A stretch of DNA of 64,000 nucleotides from Streptomyces sp. CHD11 (GTDB taxonomy: Bacteria > Actinomycetota > Actinomycetes > Streptomycetales > Streptomycetaceae), in NCBI RefSeq assembly GCF_018638295.1, contig NZ_JABTTS010000009.1, positions 415,888-479,887 of the forward strand, given 5' to 3'. Both the position numbers and the translations under genes were made by a program. Below the pieces are notes generated by a model. The model did no database searches. It was not told where the DNA came from and saw only the letters and a program-made list of their open reading frames with translations. Shown piece by piece: positions 26,030 to 36,182 of this stretch (positions within the stretch are counted from its first letter, which is position 1; every line of letters begins with the position of its first letter).

Positions 26030-26749
26030 CTATCCGCGTCGGCGTCGCACCCGTCCCGTACGTGCGGCCTTCGCGCGCTTGGCCGCGAACCGCACTCCGC
26101 CAGGGCTCTCCCCGACCTCGACCTTCACCACGGTGGACATCGGATCCACGATGCCCTCGCCCACATGCACGATCGACGTCGTCACAGCGCCGAGCTTACT
26201 CAACGCGGAGGAGGCGCTCTTCAGTTCCTCCTCGGCAGCGTCTCCCTTGAGCGCGAGCATCTCCCCGTACGGCCGCAGCAGAGGAATGCCCCATGTAGCC
26301 AGGCGGTCGAGGGGGGCTACGGCTCGGGCGGTCACCACGTGTACCGGCGGCAACTTCCCCATGACCTCCTCCGCCCGGCCCCGCACCACCGTGACATGGT
26401 CCAGGCCGAGCAGCTCCACGACCTCGCTGAGGAAGTTGGTGCGTCGAAGAAGCGGCTCCAAAAGAGTGATCTTGAGGTCCTCCCGGACCAGCGCCAGGGG
26501 AATGCCAGGCAGACCGGCTCCCGAGCCGACATCGCATACCGTCACGCCCTCGGGTACGACTTCCGAGAGGACCGCGCAGTTCAGCAGATGCCTCTCCCAC
26601 AGGCGGGGCACCTCCCGCGGACCGATCAGGCCTCGCTGCACACCCGTTTCGGCGAGCAGCTCCGCGTAACGGACCACGTCCGCGAAGCGATCGCCGAACA
26701 CCTCGCGTGCCTGCTCGGGCGCAGGGGGAAGCTCCGCTGCCTCCGTCAC
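26030..26749 (-). CDS. rsmG: 16S rRNA (guanine-N7)-methyltransferase RsmG
   Basis: 239 residues from GTG 26749 (MTEAAELPPAPEQAREVF); an upstream extension to 26782 has no support. The SAM-binding motif is VTVCDVGSGAGLPGIPLAL; other family blocks are GPREVPRLWERHLLNCAVL and VTARAVAPLDRLATW. It methylates G527 (E. coli numbering) of 16S rRNA; loss gives low-level streptomycin resistance and, in S. coelicolor, antibiotic overproduction. The basic C-terminal tail (AAKRAKAARTGRVRRRR) is typical of the Streptomyces enzyme. It lies between khpB and parA, the classic origin order. Confidence 0.95.
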   Translation of the reverse strand: MTEAAELPPAPEQAREVFGDRFADVVRYAELLAETGVQRGLIGPREVPRLWERHLLNCAVLSEVVPEGVTVCDVGSGAGLPGIPLALVREDLKITLLEPLLRRTNFLSEVVELLGLDHVTVVRGRAEEVMGKLPPVHVVTARAVAPLDRLATWGIPLLRPYGEMLALKGDAAEEELKSASSALSKLGAVTTSIVHVGEGIVDPMSTVVKVEVGESPGGVRFAAKRAKAARTGRVRRRRG

Positions 26750-26825
26750 TGGGGGGACCGTCCTTCCGTGCCGTGCCGGCACGGGGCGCCGACACCAGAA
26801 CCAGAACTATCAGGCTGACAAAACG

Positions 26826-26854
26826 CGGCCCCGTCTGCACAACAGACGGGGCCG
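26826..26854. terminator. Terminator between khpB and rsmG
   Basis: CGGCCCCGTCTG pairs perfectly with 26843-26854 over a 5-base loop, in the gap after khpB. Confidence 0.85.
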
Positions 26855-26870
26855 GTGGAAAGCGAGCCAG

Positions 26871-27383
26871 TCAGGCCGGAAGCACGACGACGAAGCGCTG
26901 CGGCTCCTCGCCCTCGGACTCGCTGCGCAGGCCGGCTGTCTTGACCGCGTCGTGGACGACCTTGCGCTCGAACGGCGTCATCGGGTCGAGCCTCACGGGA
27001 TTCCCACTGCTCCTGGCCTCGGCGGCCGCCTTCGCACCGATTTCCGACAGCTCGGTGCGCTTCCTGGCCCGGAAGCCGTCGATGTCGAGCATCAGGCGGC
27101 TGCGGTCCCCGGTCTCCCGGTGCACAGCCAGACGCGTGAGCTCCTGGAGCGCCTCCAGCACCTCACCGTCACGGCCCACCAGCTTCTGCAGATCACGGCC
27201 GCCCGAATCACTGATGATCGAGACAGAGGCGCGGTCGGCCTCGACGTCCATGTCGATGTCGCCGTCGAGGTCGGCGATGTCGAGCAGACCCTCCAGGTAA
27301 TCCGCCGCGATCTCGCCCTCCTGCTCCAGGCGGGTCAGGGTGTCTGCGCCCTCGGCAGCGGCGGTGGTGGTGCCTTCCGTCAC
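26871..27383 (-). CDS. khpB: RNA-binding protein KhpB (Jag), KH and R3H domains
   Basis: 170 residues from GTG 27383, with AGGAGTCC upstream. The KH domain lies ~55-110 (GRDLQKLVGRDGEVLEALQELTRLAV), and the R3H domain ~115-170 carries the PMTPFERKVVHDAV helix with the conserved Arg and His. The Jag-N domain of firmicute proteins is absent; an acidic head (EGEIAADYLEGLLDIADLDG) takes its place. It is an RNA-binding protein linked in other bacteria to cell-wall and division control, encoded directly after yidC. Confidence 0.93.
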   Translation of the reverse strand: MTEGTTTAAAEGADTLTRLEQEGEIAADYLEGLLDIADLDGDIDMDVEADRASVSIISDSGGRDLQKLVGRDGEVLEALQELTRLAVHRETGDRSRLMLDIDGFRARKRTELSEIGAKAAAEARSSGNPVRLDPMTPFERKVVHDAVKTAGLRSESEGEEPQRFVVVLPA

Positions 27384-27398
27384 GGGATGGACTCCTTC

Positions 27399-28667
27399 TT
27401 ACTTCTTGGACGGGGACTTGGGCCGCTGCGGACCCTTGCGCTGTCCGGACTGGGCCTTGCTGCGGGTACTGCCGGCGGGCTTGGCATTGCCCTTACCGGC
27501 AGCGGAGGCAGGCTTGCTGTCCTCGGTCCCTTCGGACTTGGTGAGCGAGGTGGTGGGCTCGTCCGCCGCCTTCGCCGTGCCGGACTGGCGCCGGGACTTG
27601 CTCTGCCGCTTCGGCTGCTGCCGCTTGGGAGCGGCTCCGGTGGCCGTACCGTCTTCCGCCTGCGCCGCGGTCGTGCTCTCGCTCTTGATCACCGTGCCGT
27701 CGGGCTGGGCCGCGAGACCCGCCTTGCTCAGACCGTTGATGAACTTGCGCTCGTACTCGTTGCGGTCCCGGCCCTTGGCGACGATGGCCTTGACGATGGC
27801 GCGCTCACCCCTGCTGCGGGTCCTGCCGTGCCGGGTGACGTGCTTGGAAAGGCGCTCCAGGTACGCGGACTGGGCCTTGGAACCCGGCGTGGGGTTGTTG
27901 TGGATGACGTACATCTGCTGGCCCATGGTCCACACGTTGGTGGTCAGCCAGTAGACGAGGACACCGACCGGGAAGTTGATACCGAAGACGGCGAACATGA
28001 TGGGGAAGACGTACATCAGCATCTTCTGCTGCTGCATGAACGGCGTCTTCACCGAGGTGTCGACGTTCTTCGTCATCAGCTGGCGCTGCGTGTAGAACTG
28101 CGACGCCGACATCAGAATGATCATGATCGCGGTGACGATGCGGACGTCGGTCAGCGAGGAGTTCAACGCCTCGACCTTGTCCGAGCTGTCGGTGAACTTC
28201 GCCGCGAGCGGGGCTCCGAAGATGTGGGCCTTCTGCGCACTCTCGAGCAGACGCTCGTTGATCACGCCGACGGTGTCGTTCGACGCGATGCTGTTGAGCA
28301 CGTGGTAGAGGGCGAAGAAGAACGGCGACTGGGCCAGGATGGGAAGACACGAGGAGAGCGGGTTGGTACCCGTCTCCTTGTAGAGCTTCATCATCTCTTC
28401 GGACTGGCGCTGCCGGTCGTTCTTGTAGCGCTCCTGGATCTTCTTCATCTCAGGCTGGAGCGTCTGCATCGCACGCGTCGCCTTGATCTGCTTCACGAAG
28501 AGCGGGATCAGGCAGATCCGGATCAAGATCACCAGGGACACGATGGACAGGCCCCAGGCCCACCCGGTGTCAGGGCCGAAAAGGGCGCCGTACACGCTGT
28601 GGAACTGGACGATGACCCAGGAGACAGGGGTTGTGATGAAGCTGAAGAGGCTGGCAATCGTGTCCAC
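27399..28667 (-). CDS. yidC: Membrane protein insertase YidC
   Basis: 422 residues from GTG 28667. Inserts membrane proteins with or after SecYEG. There are five membrane segments, with a hydrophilic-groove Arg in [23 protein letters not shown]. The family segments [24 protein letters not shown] and [20 protein letters not shown] are clear. The C-terminal ~130 residues are a long Lys/Arg/Ser/Gly tail ([16 protein letters not shown]), a ribosome-contacting feature of Gram-positive YidC. It lies in the rpmH-rnpA-yidD-yidC-khpB-rsmG set. Confidence 0.95.
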   Translation of the reverse strand: MDTIASLFSFITTPVSWVIVQFHSVYGALFGPDTGWAWGLSIVSLVILIRICLIPLFVKQIKATRAMQTLQPEMKKIQERYKNDRQRQSEEMMKLYKETGTNPLSSCLPILAQSPFFFALYHVLNSIASNDTVGVINERLLESAQKAHIFGAPLAAKFTDSSDKVEALNSSLTDVRIVTAIMIILMSASQFYTQRQLMTKNVDTSVKTPFMQQQKMLMYVFPIMFAVFGINFPVGVLVYWLTTNVWTMGQQMYVIHNNPTPGSKAQSAYLERLSKHVTRHGRTRSRGERAIVKAIVAKGRDRNEYERKFINGLSKAGLAAQPDGTVIKSESTTAAQAEDGTATGAAPKRQQPKRQSKSRRQSGTAKAADEPTTSLTKSEGTEDSKPASAAGKGNAKPAGSTRSKAQSGQRKGPQRPKSPSKK

Positions 28668-28670
28668 TAA

Positions 28671-29045
28671 TCATGCTCCTTGGGCATGGGACGGGGTCTC
28701 TGCGGCCGGGCTCGAAGGACTCGTCGGACCTGTGGGAGAGATCCGTCCCTCGGTGGCCGGTTCGGCGGCGGAGGTCCCGCCCTTGCGTGCACGCCAGGCG
28801 TTACGCAGCATTTCGTGCCACCGCGGACGCTTACGCGGCGGGACATGGTCCACACCGCCCAGCGACCACGGATTGCACCGCAGAATGCGCCAGGCCGTGA
28901 GTGCTGTGCCCTTGAAGGCACCGTGCCGGTCGATGGCCGTGAAGCCGTAGCGGGAACACGACGGGTAGTACTTGCACACCGGCCCCAGCAGTGGACTGAT
29001 CGTCCACTGGTAGATCTTGATCAGGGCCAGCAGTGGATACTTCAT
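28671..29045 (-). CDS. yidD: Membrane protein insertion factor YidD
   Basis: 124 residues; the YidD core is ~1-85. Motifs are [26 protein letters not shown] with the three conserved Cys region, and [18 protein letters not shown]. The rest is a disordered tail. Its ATG overlaps the rnpA stop by ATGA. YidD helps YidC-dependent insertion. Confidence 0.95.
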   Translation of the reverse strand: MKYPLLALIKIYQWTISPLLGPVCKYYPSCSRYGFTAIDRHGAFKGTALTAWRILRCNPWSLGGVDHVPPRKRPRWHEMLRNAWRARKGGTSAAEPATEGRISPTGPTSPSSPAAETPSHAQGA

Positions 29046-29410
29046 CGCGCGCCCCCTCCCAGCCGCCGCAGGGCGGCGTCCAGGTCTTGGGCCAGTTGTG
29101 CATGGTCGGCGTCGCCCGCACCGGGCAGCGCTCGTACGACTACCAGGCTACCGGCGGGCAGCCGGCCGATTCGCTCACGCATCAGATGACGAAGCCTTCG
29201 CTTCACCTTGTTGCGCACCACCGCGCCACCCACCGCTTTGCTCACAACGAAACCCGCACGCACCGGGGGAGCGCTCTCCCCAGGCGCATGCGGGTCCGTT
29301 GCACCGCTACGAAGGTGGACGACGAGGTGCTGGCGCCCGGCTCGGCGCCCTCGTCGTACCGCGGTCGCGAAGTCCTCGCGCCGCCTCAGCCGGTTGTCGG
29401 TGGGCAGCAC
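29042..29410 (-). CDS. rnpA: Ribonuclease P protein component
   Basis: 122 residues from GTG 29410. The RNR motif is [20 protein letters not shown]; the N-terminal [20 protein letters not shown] and the substrate-groove strand [17 protein letters not shown] are standard. It is the protein cofactor for the RNase P RNA, trimming tRNA 5' ends. It overlaps yidD and follows rpmH by 21 bases. Confidence 0.95.
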   Translation of the reverse strand: MLPTDNRLRRREDFATAVRRGRRAGRQHLVVHLRSGATDPHAPGESAPPVRAGFVVSKAVGGAVVRNKVKRRLRHLMRERIGRLPAGSLVVVRALPGAGDADHAQLAQDLDAALRRLGGGAR

Positions 29411-29431
29411 GACGTCATGACCCGACCGGTA

Positions 29432-29569
29432 TCAGGCGGACAGACGGGCGCGACCCTTGCTGCGGCGAGTCGCGAGAATCGCGCGGCCGGCACGGGTGCG
29501 CATCCGCAACCGGAAGCCGTGGGTCTTGGCGCGACGGCGGTTGTTCGGCTGGAAGGTGCGCTTGCTCAC
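29432..29569 (-). CDS. rpmH: 50S ribosomal protein L34
   Basis: 45 residues. From GTG 29569 it reads [19 protein letters not shown] onward, ending KGRARLSA, the complete and very basic L34. Conserved position directly upstream of rnpA and divergent from dnaA. Confidence 0.97.
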   Translation of the reverse strand: MSKRTFQPNNRRRAKTHGFRLRMRTRAGRAILATRRSKGRARLSA

Positions 29570-29944
29570 TCGGGGGCTCCAGAAGAAATCGATGTTTGCG
29601 GGGTGCCGTCCTGGCTGTCACCGTGCGCCCACGAGAAGCTCGCGTTACGCCCGAGTGCACCGCTGACCGATCATCTTGCGCGATCTGTGCCCATCGGAGG
29701 CAGGCGGCAGCAGCCATCGACAACTCGACCTGTTTACGGTACGCGCGGCTGCGCCATTCGGTCAAACCAGCGGTCGCCGGGAGACACTTGTCCACAGCCT
29801 GGGGACAACGACTTGAACCATACCCGCCGCGCTGACTACCGTGGCTGAACTCCGATTCGTTCCCTTGACCCTCCACCACCCGATTTACATCCCGACCCGT
29901 CCTCCGCATCACACGATCGAGGGACCTGTGAGAGAGCGTGCCCT
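29570..29944. promoter_or_regulatory. dnaA/rpmH divergent promoter region with DnaA boxes
   Basis: 375 bases between rpmH and dnaA. It holds a perfect DnaA box TTGTCCACA at 29788-29796 and an inverted near-match (TTGTCCCCA on the minus strand) at 29800-29808, three bases apart. This pair implies autorepression of dnaA by DnaA, as reported for Streptomyces. No ORF is supported. Confidence 0.85.
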
Positions 29945-31951
29945 GTGGCTGACGTACCTGCCGATCTTGCCGCAGTGTGGCCACGCGTACTGGAACAACT
30001 TCTCGGGGAAGGCCGCGGACAGGGTGTCGAGGGCAAGGACGAACACTGGATCCGGCGCTGCCAGCCGCTGGCGCTGGTCGCCGACACCGCGCTGCTCGCC
30101 GTGCCCAACGAGTTCGCCAAGGGTGTGCTCGAAGGCCGCCTCGCGCCCGTCGTCAGCGAGACCCTGAGCCGCGAGTGCGGCCGCCCGATCCGCATCGCGA
30201 TCACGGTCGACGACACCGTCGGCGAGCCCTCCGGGGCGCCGGCGCCCCGGCCGCAGCCCCGCTATGAGGAGCAGCCGGAGCTCCCCAGCGACCGCCAGGA
30301 CCGTCCCGACCGGCAGGACCACCGCGACCACCGCGACCACCGCGACCGCCAGGACCACCGCGACCGTCAGGACCGGCAGGAGCGCGAGCCGTACGAGAAC
30401 CGTGAGCCGTACGACGGTTACGACGGCTACGGGCGCCGCCGCGACGATCAGCAGCAGGGCCCGTCCGGCGACCAGCTCCCCACGGCCCGCCCCGCCTACC
30501 CCTCGGAGTACCAGCGGCCCGAGCCCGGCTCCTGGCCGCGGCCGCCGCAGGAGGACTACGGGTGGCAGCAGCAGCGCCTCGGCTTCCCGGAGCGCGACCC
30601 GTACGCCTCGCCGTCGCAGGACAACTACGGCACCCAGGACTCCTACGGTCCCCAGGACGGGTACGGCGGACCGCCCTCGCAGGACTACCGCCCGCAGCCG
30701 ATGGACCGGCCGTCGTCCTACGAACAGCAGCGCTCCGACTACGACACGTCGCGCGGCGACTACGGCCGGCGGGACGCCCGGCGCCGCGACCTGTCCGAAC
30801 CGCCCTCCGGCTCGGGACATGTCCACCGCGGCGGTCCCGTGGGCCCGAACCTGCCCACCACCGGGGCACCCGGCCCGCTGGCGGCGCAGCCCGCCCCGGC
30901 GACCGGCCCGGGCGAGCCCACCGCGCGGCTGAACCCGAAGTACCTGTTCGACACGTTCGTCATCGGCGCGTCCAACCGCTTCGCGCACGCCGCCGCGGTC
31001 GCGGTCGCCGAGGCACCGGCCAAGGCGTACAACCCCTTGTTCATCTACGGGGAGTCCGGTCTGGGCAAGACGCATCTGCTGCACGCGATCGGGCACTACG
31101 CGAGGAGCCTCTACCCCGGCACGCGCGTGCGGTACGTGAGCTCGGAGGAGTTCACCAACGAGTTCATCAACTCCATCCGTGACGGCAAGGGCGACAGCTT
31201 CCGCAAGCGCTACCGCGAGATGGACATCCTGCTCGTCGACGACATCCAGTTCCTGGCGGACAAGGAGTCGACGCAGGAGGAGTTCTTCCACACCTTCAAC
31301 ACGCTCCACAACGCCAACAAACAGATCGTGCTCTCCAGCGACCGGCCGCCCAAGCAGCTGGTCACCCTGGAGGACCGGCTGCGGAACCGGTTCGAGTGGG
31401 GACTGATCACCGACGTCCAGCCGCCGGAGCTGGAGACGCGCATCGCGATCCTGCGCAAGAAGGCGGTACAGGAACAGCTCAACGCGCCGCCGGAGGTACT
31501 GGAGTTCATCGCCTCCCGGATCTCCCGGAACATCCGTGAGCTGGAGGGTGCGCTGATCCGGGTGACGGCGTTCGCCTCGCTCAACCGGCAGCCGGTGGAT
31601 CTGGGGCTGACGGAGATCGTCCTGAAGGATCTGATGCCCGGGGGCGACGACTCGGCCCCGGAGATCACCTCGACGGCCATCATGGGCGCCACCGCCGACT
31701 ACTTCGGCCTCACGGTGGAGGACCTGTGCGGCACCTCGCGCGGCCGCGCGCTGGTGACCGCCCGGCAGATCGCCATGTACCTGTGCCGCGAACTGACGGA
31801 CCTGTCGCTGCCGAAGATCGGCGCACTGTTCGGCGGCCGCGACCACACCACGGTGATGCACGCCGACCGGAAGATCCGCAATCTGATGGCCGAGCGGCGC
31901 TCGATCTACAACCAGGTCACCGAGCTCACCAACCGCATCAAGGCCGGCTGA
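29945..31951 (+). CDS. dnaA: Chromosomal replication initiator DnaA
   Basis: 668 residues from GTG 29945. Domain I (~1-90) begins [19 protein letters not shown]. Domain II (~90-320) is long and disordered, as in Streptomyces, and holds a charged repeat of DHR/DRQ units near 117-150. Domain III has Walker A GESGLGKT (369-376), Walker [11 protein letters not shown] and the arginine-finger region. Domain IV ends with the box-recognition signature [18 protein letters not shown]. It binds TTGTCCACA boxes in oriC and opens the duplex. An almost perfect hairpin follows the stop. Confidence 0.98.
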   Translation: MADVPADLAAVWPRVLEQLLGEGRGQGVEGKDEHWIRRCQPLALVADTALLAVPNEFAKGVLEGRLAPVVSETLSRECGRPIRIAITVDDTVGEPSGAPAPRPQPRYEEQPELPSDRQDRPDRQDHRDHRDHRDRQDHRDRQDRQEREPYENREPYDGYDGYGRRRDDQQQGPSGDQLPTARPAYPSEYQRPEPGSWPRPPQEDYGWQQQRLGFPERDPYASPSQDNYGTQDSYGPQDGYGGPPSQDYRPQPMDRPSSYEQQRSDYDTSRGDYGRRDARRRDLSEPPSGSGHVHRGGPVGPNLPTTGAPGPLAAQPAPATGPGEPTARLNPKYLFDTFVIGASNRFAHAAAVAVAEAPAKAYNPLFIYGESGLGKTHLLHAIGHYARSLYPGTRVRYVSSEEFTNEFINSIRDGKGDSFRKRYREMDILLVDDIQFLADKESTQEEFFHTFNTLHNANKQIVLSSDRPPKQLVTLEDRLRNRFEWGLITDVQPPELETRIAILRKKAVQEQLNAPPEVLEFIASRISRNIRELEGALIRVTAFASLNRQPVDLGLTEIVLKDLMPGGDDSAPEITSTAIMGATADYFGLTVEDLCGTSRGRALVTARQIAMYLCRELTDLSLPKIGALFGGRDHTTVMHADRKIRNLMAERRSIYNQVTELTNRIKAG

Positions 31952-31970
31952 GGGTCCCCCCGGTCCGTCC

Positions 31971-32002
31971 AGGGCGTCTCCGGAGCGATCCGGAGGCGCC
32001 CT
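31971..32002. terminator. Terminator after dnaA
   Basis: AGGGCGTCTCCGGA pairs with 31989-32002, one G-T pair, 4-base loop GCGA. Confidence 0.8.
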
Positions 32003-32044
32003 TCCTCGTGCCTCGGCCGTCCTGCTCTGTTCGATTTCAGAGCC

Positions 32045-32570
32045 GGGTTACGGGTGTCCTCCACAGATTCGGTGACTTTTTGCCGTCCACATGCTGGGGA
32101 CCGAGAAGTTGTCCCGACCTTGTCCACAGCTCGGCCGGTCGAGGGACAATCGACCCAGGTCAACCACCTGTGGATTCGTGGACAAACGATCTCCACAGGC
32201 TGTGGACAGAGTCGCGGTCCACAGCCTGTGCAGGAAGTTGTCCACGGACAACCCACAGGCTGAGGCCGGTTGTCCCCAGCGATCACCCGCTTCTCCACAT
32301 CACTGTCCACTGTTCGGCAACGCGACGCGCTCTCTCACCGGGGCGAGTGAAAGGCGTCACATCACGTTGCCTCGAGGGCCTGTGGGAAAGCGCCGAAAAC
32401 CTGGGGACGGAGCTGGGGAGAACTAGCCCCTCCCTGTGCACGCAGTGTGCAGAACTTTCTGTTCTCCACAGATACCCCTGGTTGTCCACCGGCTCCGCCC
32501 ACAGGCCCGGTGGACAAAAAAGTGGGCCTGAGCTGGGAAAACGAGGTTATCCACGGTATCCACAGGCCCT
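32045..32570. other. oriC: oriC, chromosomal replication origin
   Basis: Intergenic dnaA-dnaN region of 856 bases with about 17 DnaA boxes. Plus-strand examples: 32057 TCCTCCACA, 32083 CCGTCCACA, 32120 TTGTCCACA (perfect), 32189 ATCTCCACA, 32215 CGGTCCACA, 32238 TTGTCCACG, 32270 TTGTCCCCA, 32291 TTCTCCACA, 32303 CTGTCCACT, 32462 TTCTCCACA, 32482 TTGTCCACC, 32547 TTATCCACG, 32556 GTATCCACA. Minus-strand: 32169, 32177, 32201, 32509. They fall into two groups, 32057-32311 and 32462-32564, separated by ~150 bases with few boxes. No parS lies inside. Linear Streptomyces chromosomes fire bidirectionally from here. Confidence 0.96.
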
Positions 32571-32807
32571 ACTACTACTCCCGACTAGAGAGAGTGAGGA
32601 ATCCGTTTAGAAGGGGGTCCTGTGCACAACTCGCTGTCCGGACCCCGACTGCCCCTCGTCACGACTTGACCCCGACGGGCACCTACTGTCAGTGCGGTGC
32701 GTCAGACTGGTCCCGGTGTCCTTCCCGGCCCAGGGGCCGGCGACACCGAGTCAGACGACGGAGCCAGGCAGGGCGAGAAGCGCCGGCAACAGCAGGAGGC
32801 GGCAACA

Positions 32808-33938
32808 GTGAAGATCCGGGTGGAACGCGACGTACTCGCGGAGGCAGTGGCCTGGGCGGCGCGCAGCCTTCCGGCCCGTCCGCCGGCCCCTGTCCTCGCA
32901 GGTCTGCTGCTGAAGGCCGAGGAAGGTCAGCTGAGCCTGTCCAGCTTCGACTACGAGGTCTCCGCGCGGGTCTCGGTGGAGGCGGAGGTCGAGGAGCAGG
33001 GCACGGTCCTGGTCTCCGGCCGGCTGCTGGCCGACATCTCCCGGGCGCTGCCCAACCGGCCGGTGGAGATCTCCACAGACGGTGTACGGGCGACGGTGGT
33101 GTGCGGCTCCTCGCGCTTCACACTCCACACCCTGCCTGTGGAGGAGTACCCGGCCCTGCCGCAGATGCCGAACGCGACGGGTACGGTCCCCGGCGAGGTC
33201 TTCGCCTCCGCGGTGCAGCAGGTCGCCATCGCGGCCGGCCGTGACGACACACTGCCGGTCCTGACCGGTGTGCGCCTCGAGATCGAGGGCGACACCGTCA
33301 CGCTCGCCTCCACCGACCGCTACCGCTTCGCGGTCCGCGAGTTCCTGTGGAAGCCGGAGAACCCGGAGGTGTCCGCGGTCGCCCTGGTGCCCGCCAAGAC
33401 GCTCCAGGACACCGCCAAGGCCCTGACCAGCGGTGACCAGGTCATCCTGGCGCTGTCCGGATCGGGCGCCGGAGAGGGCCTGATCGGCTTCGAGGGAGCC
33501 GGCCGCCGCACCACCACGCGACTGCTGGAGGGCGACCTCCCCAAGTACCGCACGCTGTTCCCGACGGAGTTCAACAGCGTCGCCGTGATCGAGACCGCCC
33601 CCTTCGTCGAGGCCGTCAAGCGCGTGGCCCTGGTCGCCGAGCGGAACACCCCGGTGCGGCTCAGCTTCGAGCAGGGCGTGCTCATCCTGGAGGCCGGTTC
33701 CAGCGACGACGCACAGGCTGTGGAAAGGGTCGACGCCCAGCTGGAGGGCGACGACATCTCCATCGCCTTCAACCCGACGTTCCTGCTGGACGGCCTGAGC
33801 GCCATCGACTCCCCGGTGGCCCAGCTGTCGTTCACCACGTCCACCAAGCCCGCGCTGCTCAGCGGCCGTCCGGCGGTGGATGCGGAGGCGGACGAGGCCT
33901 ACAAGTACCTGATCATGCCGGTGCGGCTCAGCGGCTGA
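32808..33938 (+). CDS. dnaN: DNA polymerase III beta sliding clamp
   Basis: 376 residues from GTG 32808 after AGGAGGCGG; the opening MKIRVERDVLAEAVAWAAR is the clamp N-terminus. Three repeated clamp folds are visible (around 1-125, 130-250 and 255-376). Other family segments are LPVLTGVRLEIEGDTVTLAS, FNPTFLLDGLSAI and the C-terminal YLIMPVRLSG. It tethers the replicative polymerase to DNA. Confidence 0.97.
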   Translation: MKIRVERDVLAEAVAWAARSLPARPPAPVLAGLLLKAEEGQLSLSSFDYEVSARVSVEAEVEEQGTVLVSGRLLADISRALPNRPVEISTDGVRATVVCGSSRFTLHTLPVEEYPALPQMPNATGTVPGEVFASAVQQVAIAAGRDDTLPVLTGVRLEIEGDTVTLASTDRYRFAVREFLWKPENPEVSAVALVPAKTLQDTAKALTSGDQVILALSGSGAGEGLIGFEGAGRRTTTRLLEGDLPKYRTLFPTEFNSVAVIETAPFVEAVKRVALVAERNTPVRLSFEQGVLILEAGSSDDAQAVERVDAQLEGDDISIAFNPTFLLDGLSAIDSPVAQLSFTTSTKPALLSGRPAVDAEADEAYKYLIMPVRLSG

Positions 33939-34112
33939 GGCCCGCCGCGCCGGAAGCCCCAGGTAGGGGTGTACGTGTGAGCGCGTATGCCCACAGATGT
34001 GCACGTGCTCCCCCACTGCCCGAAAAGCGTGGGTGGTACCCCCAGGGTTTAGGCTCGGACGCCGGCACGTTCGTGCCGTCACGCCACGTCGCACACCTAA
34101 GGAACACAACTG

Positions 34113-34988
34113 ATGGAGCTCGGTCTCGTCGGCCTCGGCAAGATGGGCGGCAACATGCGCGAGCGGATCCGCCGCGCGGGCCACACCGTCCACGGATACG
34201 ACCGCAACCCGGACGTCGCCGATGTCCACAGCCTGCAGGAGCTGGTGGGCAGGCTCAGCGGCCCGCGGGTGGTGTGGGTGATGGTCCCGGCGGGTGAGCC
34301 GACCCAGTCCACCATCGACGAGCTCGCCGGCCTGCTCGAGCCGGGTGACGTCGTCGTGGACGGCGGCAACTCCCGCTGGACGGACGACGAGAAGCACGCC
34401 GGGGAGCTGGCGGAGAAGGGCATCGGCTTCGTCGACTGCGGTGTCTCCGGCGGCGTCTGGGGGCTGGAGAACGGCTACGCGCTGATGTACGGCGGCGACC
34501 AGGAGGACGTCTCCAAGGTGCAGCCGATATTCGACGCACTGAAGCCGGAGGGAGACTTCGGTTCGGTGCACGCCGGCAAGGTGGGCGCGGGGCACTTCGC
34601 CAAGATGGTCCACAACGGCATCGAGTACGCCATGATGCAGGCCTACGCCGAGGGCTGGGAGCTGCTCGAGAAGGTCGACTCGGTGACCGATGTCCGGGAG
34701 GTCTTCCGCTCCTGGCAGGAGGGCACCGTCATCCGTTCCTGGCTGCTGGACCTCGCGGTCGACGCCCTCGACGAGGACGAGCACCTGGACAAGCTCCGGG
34801 GTTTTGCCCAGGACTCCGGTGAGGGACGCTGGACCGTGGAGGCGGCGATCGACCACGCGGTCCCGCTGCCGGCCATCACGGCCTCGCTGTTCGCGCGGTT
34901 CGCCTCCCGTCAGGAGGACTCGCCGCAGATGAAGATGATCGCGGCGCTGCGGAACCAGTTCGGCGGTCACGCGGTCGAGAAGAAGTAG
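34113..34988 (+). CDS. gnd: 6-Phosphogluconate dehydrogenase (decarboxylating), short form
   Basis: 291 residues, the short (YqeC/GndA-like) class rather than the ~470-residue enzyme. N-terminal MELGLVGLGKMGGNMRERI is the cofactor-binding turn; GVSGGVWGLENGYALMYGG is the substrate signature; KMVHNGIEYAMMQAYAEGWELL carries the catalytic Lys and Asn. It converts 6-phosphogluconate to ribulose 5-phosphate. It sits between dnaN and recF in Streptomyces, an unusual metabolic insertion into the replication cluster. Confidence 0.93.
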   Translation: MELGLVGLGKMGGNMRERIRRAGHTVHGYDRNPDVADVHSLQELVGRLSGPRVVWVMVPAGEPTQSTIDELAGLLEPGDVVVDGGNSRWTDDEKHAGELAEKGIGFVDCGVSGGVWGLENGYALMYGGDQEDVSKVQPIFDALKPEGDFGSVHAGKVGAGHFAKMVHNGIEYAMMQAYAEGWELLEKVDSVTDVREVFRSWQEGTVIRSWLLDLAVDALDEDEHLDKLRGFAQDSGEGRWTVEAAIDHAVPLPAITASLFARFASRQEDSPQMKMIAALRNQFGGHAVEKK

Positions 34989-35004
34989 TCCACCGGGCGC
35001 TCAA

Positions 35005-35033
35005 CTGTCCACAGGACCGTTCGGCGGTCCACA
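35005..35033 (+). promoter_or_regulatory. Two DnaA boxes upstream of recF
   Basis: CTGTCCACA at 35005 and CGGTCCACA at 35025 lie in the 72-base gap between gnd and recF, in the same orientation and 20 bp (about two turns) apart. Confidence 0.55.
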
Positions 35034-35060
35034 ACGTCGGGGGAGGTCGGCGGAACGACC

Positions 35061-36182
35061 ATGCACGTCACGCATCTGTCGCTGGCCGACTTTCGTTCCT
35101 ATCCCCGGGTCGAGGTCCCGCTCGATCCGGGGGTGACGGCTTTCGTCGGCCCCAACGGGCAGGGCAAGACGAACCTCGTCGAGGCGGTCGGCTATCTCGC
35201 CACGCTCGGCAGCCACCGGGTCTCCTCCGACGCACCGCTGGTCCGCATGGGCGCCGACCGCGCGATCGTCCGGGCCCAGGTCCGCCAGGGCGAGCGACAG
35301 CAGCTGGTCGAACTGGAGCTCAACCCGGGCCGCGCCAATCGGGCCCGCATCAACAGGTCCTCGCAGGTTAGGCCCCGGGACGTGCTGGGGATCGTACGGA
35401 CCGTGCTGTTCGCGCCGGAGGATCTGTCCCTGGTCAAGGGCGATCCCGGGGAGCGGCGCCGTTTTCTCGACGAGCTGATCACCGCACGGTCCCCGCGTAT
35501 GGCCGGTGTCCGCTCCGACTACGACCGGGTGCTCAAGCAGCGCAACACCTTGCTGAAGTCGACCGCGCTGGCCCGCCGGCACGGCGGGCGCACGCTGGAC
35601 CTGTCCACGCTGGACGTCTGGGACCAGCACCTCGCGCGGGCGGGCGCCGAGCTCCTGGCACAGCGTCTGGACCTGATCGCCGTGCTCCAGCCGCTGGCCG
35701 ACAAGGCCTACGAGCAGCTCGCGCCGGGAGGCGGCCCGGTCGCCCTGGAGTACAGGCCCTCCGCGCCCGGTGAGGCGCACACGCGCGAGGACCTCTTCGA
35801 GCAGGTGATGGCCGCGCTCGCACAGGCCCGCAAGCAGGAGATCGAGCGGGGTGTCACCCTGGTCGGCCCGCACCGCGACGACCTGCTGCTCAAGCTGGGC
35901 CGGCTGCCCGCCAAGGGCTACGCCTCGCACGGCGAGTCCTGGTCCTACGCGCTGGCGCTGCGTCTGGCCTCGTACGATCTGCTGCGCGCCGAGGGCAACG
36001 AGCCGGTGCTGGTGCTCGACGACGTCTTCGCCGAACTGGACACGCGCCGCCGTGAGCGGCTGGCAGAGCTGGTCGCGCCCGGTGAGCAGGTGCTGGTGAC
36101 CGCGGCCGTGGACGACGACGTGCCTCATGTGCTGGCGGGTACGCGGTTCACCGTGGCCGGGGGAACGGTGGAGCGCGTATGA
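35061..36182 (+). CDS. recF: DNA replication and repair protein RecF
   Basis: 373 residues. Walker A is [26 protein letters not shown]; the SMC-like signature is [21 protein letters not shown] and the Walker B is [20 protein letters not shown]. It loads RecA with RecO and RecR at gapped DNA. Its stop overlaps the next gene start by ATGA, so the two are coupled. Confidence 0.96.
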   Translation: MHVTHLSLADFRSYPRVEVPLDPGVTAFVGPNGQGKTNLVEAVGYLATLGSHRVSSDAPLVRMGADRAIVRAQVRQGERQQLVELELNPGRANRARINRSSQVRPRDVLGIVRTVLFAPEDLSLVKGDPGERRRFLDELITARSPRMAGVRSDYDRVLKQRNTLLKSTALARRHGGRTLDLSTLDVWDQHLARAGAELLAQRLDLIAVLQPLADKAYEQLAPGGGPVALEYRPSAPGEAHTREDLFEQVMAALAQARKQEIERGVTLVGPHRDDLLLKLGRLPAKGYASHGESWSYALALRLASYDLLRAEGNEPVLVLDDVFAELDTRRRERLAELVAPGEQVLVTAAVDDDVPHVLAGTRFTVAGGTVERV

